This document shows, piece after piece, positions 60,390 through 64,000 of a stretch of DNA of 64,000 nucleotides. This DNA is from G963667975 sp963677395. Lineage in GTDB: Bacteria; Bacteroidota; Bacteroidia; Bacteroidales; G963667975. The stretch lies in the NCBI GenBank assembly GCA_963677395.2, contig OY781965.2, positions 620,001 through 684,000 on the forward strand, read 5' to 3'. The notes below the pieces were generated by a model. It had not been told where the DNA came from. It did no database searches and saw only the letters and a program-made list of their open reading frames with translations. Position 1 is the stretch's first letter. Every line of letters starts with the position of its first letter. The position numbers were made by a program, and so were the translations under genes.

Positions 60390-61091
60390 TTAAGTTCGTT
60401 TTTCAATACGTTTCAAAATATCATTTATCTTTTCAAGCTGTTTTGCTTGCAACTCCATTAATTCCTGAGCCTGATGCAGAATGAGATGATCAATTTTTTC
60501 GTGTAACATGCGTATTTCGAGTTCGGATTTAAGATTAATCATGTAATCTTTTTTTCCACGCTCTCTGTCTTTTTCTTCCTGACGGTTCTGACTCATCATG
60601 ATAACGGGAGCTTGTAAGGCTGCAATGCTCGACAGTATAAGGTTGAGGAGAATAAAAGGATAGGGGTCGAATCCTTTATTTGCGAGCCAGAAAACATTGA
60701 GTGCTATCCAGATGACCAGAAAGATCATGAACGAAATAATAAATGTCCAGCTTCCTCCAAAGCTGGCAACTTTATCGGCAATGCGTTGCCCGAAAGTTAA
60801 GCTTTGAGCTTGCTCATCATTAAGTTTATCAGCTAAAATAGTTTGTTCTTTTAAGGAGGCAAGAACGGTATTTTCTAATTCGGAAAGTTCACCTACTTCA
60901 TTTGCCAAGTAATCAGAGATGTACCGCTCAAGAAAGTAATTGAGTTCACTTCCGGAAAGAGAGTCTTCATGTTTAAAATCAGGATGCTCTTTTTGAATGT
61001 ATTCTAACAATGAATGTCGTAATGTAGTTCCTGATATTCTTTCAGTTATAGGAAATTCCTGCTTTGAAATGTCGCTGATAAAGGTTCCCAT
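60390..61091 (-). CDS. DUF1003 membrane protein
   Basis: A 233-residue protein with two spans (TFIISFMIFLVIWIALNVFW and FILLNLILSSIAALQAPVIM) and the DUF1003 signature MSQNRQEEKDRERGKKDY. A coiled coil (about 195-230) ends it. Some homologues are described as magnesium- or cyclic-nucleotide-related, but the role is unclear. The start agrees with a -7 box 39 bases upstream. Confidence 0.85.
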   Translation of the reverse strand: MGTFISDISKQEFPITERISGTTLRHSLLEYIQKEHPDFKHEDSLSGSELNYFLERYISDYLANEVGELSELENTVLASLKEQTILADKLNDEQAQSLTFGQRIADKVASFGGSWTFIISFMIFLVIWIALNVFWLANKGFDPYPFILLNLILSSIAALQAPVIMMSQNRQEEKDRERGKKDYMINLKSELEIRMLHEKIDHLILHQAQELMELQAKQLEKINDILKRIEKRT

Positions 61092-61129
61092 TTGTGTAAA
61101 TTAAATATTTTGTTGGCAATTGTACCTTA

Positions 61130-61137
61130 CAAATGTA
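61130..61137 (-). promoter_or_regulatory. -7 element for the DUF1003 gene
   Basis: TACATTTG on the minus strand, predicted start near 61126, leader about 35 bases. Confidence 0.5.
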
Positions 61138-61193
61138 CTTGATCCTGATGCTTAAATGGAAAGTAATGAAAGATTTATTCTGAGCGTAATGGA

Positions 61194-61823
61194 TTATCGT
61201 TCTCTTGCAGTATTGGAGGGAACTAAAATTTCTGAGGTATGCCAGAGTTGAGGAATAGTATCGTTTGTAATGGGTTTGTTATCGACGTTAAGCGATATTC
61301 CGGCTTTGTTTTTTTTGATGATTTTCATTTTTCCGGATAGTACCCATTGGATAACGATGAGTTGGAGTGAATCTTTGGTTATTTGTGGATATTGTTTTGC
61401 AATTTCTATACCCATGCAATTATTCCACATATCCATGGAACAGGCTGCTTCATTGGGTAGAGAACCGTCTTCATTCTGATGCTTTTTGTATTGGAGAAAA
61501 TTCCATTTTTCATGAGCCTTCCCAAGTTTATAGGCTTTTGAAGCTTTCATTACACTACATAAACGAGCCATCCAATACGAATGCCGGAACGCATCCAGTT
61601 GACCTCCGTTGCCATCACCATCCAGGAATCCTGCTTTTACCAGACTATCGCTCACTTTACGTACTTCCACACTAATGCGCCAGGCTTTCATGGCTACAAA
61701 AGGATGAGTTATTGCCCAGCAACGTTCGGGAGGGGTTTGTTTCCAGAAAAGCTTCCACTTGCTTTGCCCCGAACAAAGCGATAGATTCAGAGCGAAAAGC
61801 AGAATCAATAGCGTATTTTTCAT
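61194..61823 (-). CDS. DUF6973-like secreted protein
   Basis: 209 residues from ATG 61823 (an ATG at 61826 precedes it), with signal peptide MKNTLLILLFALNLSLCSG. The central motif GNGGQLDAFRHSYWMARLC followed by KLGKAHEKW and MDMWNNCMGIEIA matches, from memory, the DUF6973 family (DAFRHAxW). Two conserved His, an Asp and an Asn could form a catalytic or metal site. Function unknown. Confidence 0.7.
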   Translation of the reverse strand: MKNTLLILLFALNLSLCSGQSKWKLFWKQTPPERCWAITHPFVAMKAWRISVEVRKVSDSLVKAGFLDGDGNGGQLDAFRHSYWMARLCSVMKASKAYKLGKAHEKWNFLQYKKHQNEDGSLPNEAACSMDMWNNCMGIEIAKQYPQITKDSLQLIVIQWVLSGKMKIIKKNKAGISLNVDNKPITNDTIPQLWHTSEILVPSNTARER

Positions 61824-61827
61824 CATA

Positions 61828-61835
61828 CAAAGCTA
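61828..61835 (-). promoter_or_regulatory. -7 element for the DUF6973-like gene
   Basis: TAGCTTTG on the minus strand; ATG 61823 starts 5 bases after it, so the mRNA would be leaderless. Confidence 0.4.
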
Positions 61836-61915
61836 ATGAAATAAACTTTTCTATTTTGTGCATGTTTAGCTATGAAAAAGCTTTTCTTGAGTGGAAAGAG
61901 ATCAAATAAACTGCC

Positions 61916-62329
61916 ATGATACAGATTACCCGCCGGGAGCATTTTAATGCTGCTCACCGTTTATTCAGGTCAGATTTTTCGGATGAACAGAATCTCGAAG
62001 TTTTTGGAAAGTGCTCTAACCCAAACTGGCACGGGCATAATTACGAGCTTTTTGTTACGGTTAAAGGTGAAATAAATCCTGAAACAGGTTTTTTGATTAA
62101 TCTGAAAACCTTAAGCAATATCATTGAACGGAAAGTTTTGGATAAACTCGATCATAAAAATATTAATCTGGAGGTTGATTTTATGGTAGGGAAGCTTGCA
62201 TCCACTGAAAATCTGGCAGTTGCCATTTGGGAGCAGCTTCAGCCTGAAGTGGAAACACTCGGTGCTCAGATGCATTGTGTAAAACTTATTGAAACAGAGA
62301 ATAACTTTGCAGAATATTACGGTAACTAA
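61916..62329 (+). CDS. 6-pyruvoyl-tetrahydropterin synthase / 6-carboxytetrahydropterin synthase
   Basis: A 137-residue protein. Zinc ligands H14 (FNAAHR), H39 and H41 (WHGHNY); catalytic C33 (GKCSNPN), D79-H80 (LDHKN) and E126 (ETENN). The Cys-x5-HGH spacing and the surrounding FGKCSNPNWHGHNY read like animal PTPS rather than E. coli QueD (Cys-x3-HGH). It could make 6-pyruvoyl-tetrahydropterin or serve queuosine synthesis as QueD. FolE follows 17 bases later and supplies the substrate dihydroneopterin triphosphate. Confidence 0.9.
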   Translation: MIQITRREHFNAAHRLFRSDFSDEQNLEVFGKCSNPNWHGHNYELFVTVKGEINPETGFLINLKTLSNIIERKVLDKLDHKNINLEVDFMVGKLASTENLAVAIWEQLQPEVETLGAQMHCVKLIETENNFAEYYGN

Positions 62330-62346
62330 TCAATCATCATATTACG

Positions 62347-62991
62347 ATGGATAAAAAATTAACGAAGGCCATCTTTGAAGAACACCACCTGGATGGATAT
62401 GAAAAATTGGATTTATATAATCCTCAAACAATCAAAAAATTAGCTGTTCACTATAAAGAAATCTTGCGACTCATAGGTGAAGATCCGGAACGTGAAGGTT
62501 TACTCGATACGCCTGTACGCGTTGCAAAAGCAATGCAATTCATGACTCATGGTTATGATGCCAATCCGGCAGAAATTCTACAATCAGCTATGTTTAAAGA
62601 AGATTACAAACAGATGGTGATTGTGAAAGACATTGAGATTTACTCAATGTGCGAGCACCACATGCTTCCGTTTGTAGGGAAAGCTCATGTGGCATATATT
62701 CCGAATGGTTATATTGTGGGGTTGAGTAAAATAGCACGCGTTGTAGATGCCTTTGCCCGTCGGTTACAGGTTCAGGAGCGTTTGACGAAGGATATTAAAG
62801 ATTGTATTCACGATACATTGAAACCCATGGGTGTAGCCGTAGTTATTGAGGCAAAACACATGTGTATGTCGATGCGTGGAGTTCAAAAACAAAATTCGGT
62901 AACAACTACATCCGATTTCACGGGAGCATTTTTAAGTGATAAAACCCGTCAGGAGTTTATGCATCTGATAAGTGCTGATTTGATGAAGTAA
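62347..62991 (+). CDS. folE: GTP cyclohydrolase I
   Basis: A 214-residue type IA enzyme. Zinc-binding C and H in MCEHHMLPF, with the third ligand Cys in HMCMSMRGVQ. EGLLDTPVRVAKA and YIVGLSKIARVV are family motifs. It makes 7,8-dihydroneopterin triphosphate for folate, queuosine or biopterin-type cofactors. It is paired with the PTPS/QueD gene and closed by a terminator. Confidence 0.95.
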   Translation: MDKKLTKAIFEEHHLDGYEKLDLYNPQTIKKLAVHYKEILRLIGEDPEREGLLDTPVRVAKAMQFMTHGYDANPAEILQSAMFKEDYKQMVIVKDIEIYSMCEHHMLPFVGKAHVAYIPNGYIVGLSKIARVVDAFARRLQVQERLTKDIKDCIHDTLKPMGVAVVIEAKHMCMSMRGVQKQNSVTTTSDFTGAFLSDKTRQEFMHLISADLMK

Positions 62992-63066
62992 ACTCAAAAT
63001 AAATTCTAAACTAGCCCGGAGTTCAAGTGCGATTTTAATATAAAGAGATTGAATTAAGGCTCCTAT

Positions 63067-63109
63067 AAAAAAGAGAGGCTCTTTCATTTTGAAAGAGCCT
63101 CTCTTTTTT
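63067..63109. terminator. Bidirectional terminator between folE and the RRM gene
   Basis: Perfect 19-bp arms, 63067-63085 and 63091-63109, with a 5-base loop and A/T ends. Confidence 0.9.
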
Positions 63110-63126
63110 CAGACTTAGTATATTGA

Positions 63127-63489
63127 CTAGTATCTGTTGTCGCGATTTGAGTTGTAATCTCCGCGTGGTTTGAATGATTTGTTGTAGCCACCGCCACCAC
63201 GGTTACCACCACCACCGCCGCCGAAGCTGCGTTTTGGTTGATAAGATCCGCGTGGTTCTGCTTCTTTAACTGCAATGGTTTTGCCTTCGAGTTCTGCTCC
63301 GTTTAAAGTTTCGATTGCTTTTTTAGCTTCTTCGTCATTTGCCATTTCAACAAATCCGAATCCTTTTGAACGACCGGTTTCACGATCCATAATAACTTTA
63401 GCACTGGTTACTTCACCATACTCTTCGAAAATCTCTTGAAGATGTTCACTCTGAATCTTGAAATTAAGATTCGCTACGAAAATGTTCAT
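63127..63489 (-). CDS. RRM-domain RNA-binding protein with Gly-rich tail
   Basis: A 120-residue protein. RRM (1-78) with RNP2 MNIFVANLNF and RNP1 RSKGFGFVEM, then a tail rich in Gly, Arg and Asn (FGGGGGGNRGGGGY). This small RRM class is found in Bacteroidota, where homologues bind RNA broadly and may act in place of Hfq-type regulators; its targets are unknown. A -7 box at 63616-63623 would give a leader of about 120 bases, fitting post-transcriptional or cold control. Confidence 0.9.
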   Translation of the reverse strand: MNIFVANLNFKIQSEHLQEIFEEYGEVTSAKVIMDRETGRSKGFGFVEMANDEEAKKAIETLNGAELEGKTIAVKEAEPRGSYQPKRSFGGGGGGNRGGGGYNKSFKPRGDYNSNRDNRY

Positions 63490-63615
63490 GTTTAAAAAAA
63501 TTAATTTAAATAAATTGTGATACGCTCGATAAATCCATAAGTCAGCTTAAAACGCAAAACCTTAAAAAATACAGCTCGAAATTTTAACTCCGGAACATTA
63601 TGTTTTATCACGCAT

Positions 63616-63623
63616 CAAAAATA
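63616..63623 (-). promoter_or_regulatory. -7 element for the RRM gene
   Basis: TATTTTTG on the minus strand, predicted start near 63612. Confidence 0.4.
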
Positions 63624-63762
63624 CATGATTTATAATCAATTCCGTCATTTTGTGAAAAATTTTTTTCTCCGGCATTGAAACTCCGTAAAAAGTGCATCTT
63701 TTTATCTTTCAACTAGTTTCATTCCTGAACATTAACAGGTGTTTTATTTCGCATTACGAATA

Positions 63763-63803
63763 TACTTTTGACGGAGTCTATACGTTAATCTTCATTATCT
63801 TTG
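63763..63803 (+). promoter_or_regulatory. Two -7 elements for the Bax inhibitor-1 family gene
   Basis: TACTTTTG (63763-63770) and TATCTTTG (63796-63803). The second gives a leader of about 15 bases before ATG 63822; the first TTTG is 25 bases upstream of the second box, slightly long for a -33. Confidence 0.5.
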
Positions 63804-63821
63804 TCAAAAAAATAATTTATC

Positions 63822-64000
63822 ATGCAAGATTTAGACAACAGAAACAACTACATTCAGGTTGAACAAGTTCAAACAGCATCACGTTCATTCGTTGCGAATG
63901 TGTTTTTATGGATGTTTATGGCATTGAGCGTTTCTGCTCTTACTGCCTGGGTATTTGCAAACTCTCCTTCATTGTTTCAATATTTGATTCGTGAAGGGGG
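63822..64000 (+). CDS. Bax inhibitor-1/YccA-family membrane protein (partial, 3' end off the window)
   Basis: The first 59 codons are visible, starting MQDLDNRNNYIQVEQVQTAS. RSFVANVFLWMFMALSVSAL then begins the first membrane span, with FANSPSLFQYLI after it. This matches the N-terminus of bacterial TMBIM/YccA proteins, seven-span calcium-leak-like membrane proteins. The call rests on the N-terminus only. Confidence 0.75.
   Translation, partial: MQDLDNRNNYIQVEQVQTASRSFVANVFLWMFMALSVSALTAWVFANSPSLFQYLIREG

Larger units (their letters stand above)
63490..63821. other. Divergent promoter region between the RRM and Bax inhibitor-1 genes
   Basis: A 332-base AT-rich gap without coding frames. It holds a minus -7 box (63616-63623) and two plus -7 boxes (63763-63770, 63796-63803), leaving a long 5' leader for the RRM gene. 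Confidence 0.55.

Overview
The window looks like chromosomal DNA of a low-GC member of the Bacteroidota, probably class Bacteroidia. The evidence is: type IX secretion (T9SS) C-terminal sorting domains of both type A (the giant repeat protein, GH16 protein, PorZ-like protein) and type B (CHU_C-like); many promoters with the Bacteroidota -7 element TAnnTTTG instead of a sigma70 -10 box; an ExbB/ExbD/ExbD cluster; menaquinone methylation; and an anaerobe-type indolepyruvate oxidoreductase. I saw no rRNA, CRISPR array, prophage or insertion sequence.

Layout. 1-11737 (-): two giant secreted adhesin-like proteins made of about 95-residue Ig-like repeats. The first runs off the left edge and has a CUB domain nested in one repeat. 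The second has 21 repeats, then Ig/PKD-like, CarboxypepD_reg-like, dockerin-like, cohesin-like and T9SS sorting domains. 11738-12656: a long AT-rich gap with a candidate small RNA. 12657-13452: a lipoprotein and tRNA-Ser(UGA). 13513-27210: envelope and glycan functions (GT2 enzymes, an LpxL-like acyltransferase, a GWxTD protein, a three-part GT-C/TPR protein, GtrA, methyltransferase, YfhO-like protein) and a type B T9SS protein with a propeller nested in a PKD fold. 27351-29768: an ExbB-x-ExbD-ExbD energy module and tRNA-Ser(GGA). 29972-41557: housekeeping genes (asparaginase, TatD, heptosyltransferase-like GT9, MazG, MBL hydrolase, TadA, serine deaminase, RlpA, PorZ, MenG, heptose-7-P kinase). 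41653-46509: an AT-richer accessory block (methyltransferase, beta-barrel, GH16, tail-fibre-like protein) ending in a possible gene remnant. 46642-55615: M2-like peptidase lipoprotein, an inverted-repeat element, an epimerase, IorA/IorB, an M23 peptidase and a carboxynorspermidine/saccharopine dehydrogenase-like enzyme. 55680-59320: TonB and an arsenic operon (arsR-arsC-arsM-acr3) with a palindrome placed exactly over its promoter. 59504-64000: methyltransferase, DUF1003 and DUF6973-like proteins, a PTPS/QueD-like enzyme with FolE, an RRM protein, and the start of a Bax inhibitor-1 family protein.

How the parts fit. Several genes serve the cell surface: LPS assembly (LpxL, HldE kinase domain, GT9, GT2, GtrA) could provide the anionic LPS to which T9SS cargo is attached, and a PorZ-like T9SS component is encoded here. 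The cargo includes the giant repeat proteins, the GH16 enzyme and the CHU_C protein. ExbB/ExbD plus TonB energise outer-membrane import. The arsenic operon combines arsenate reduction, arsenite efflux and arsenite methylation under ArsR.

Start sites. Many starts were moved downstream of naive ORF starts because the apparent TTG, GTG or ATG start lies in or upstream of a TAnnTTTG -7 box. Several boxes sit 4-5 bases before the ATG, suggesting leaderless or nearly leaderless mRNAs. All family calls come from reading the sequence and from memory; no database search was run.
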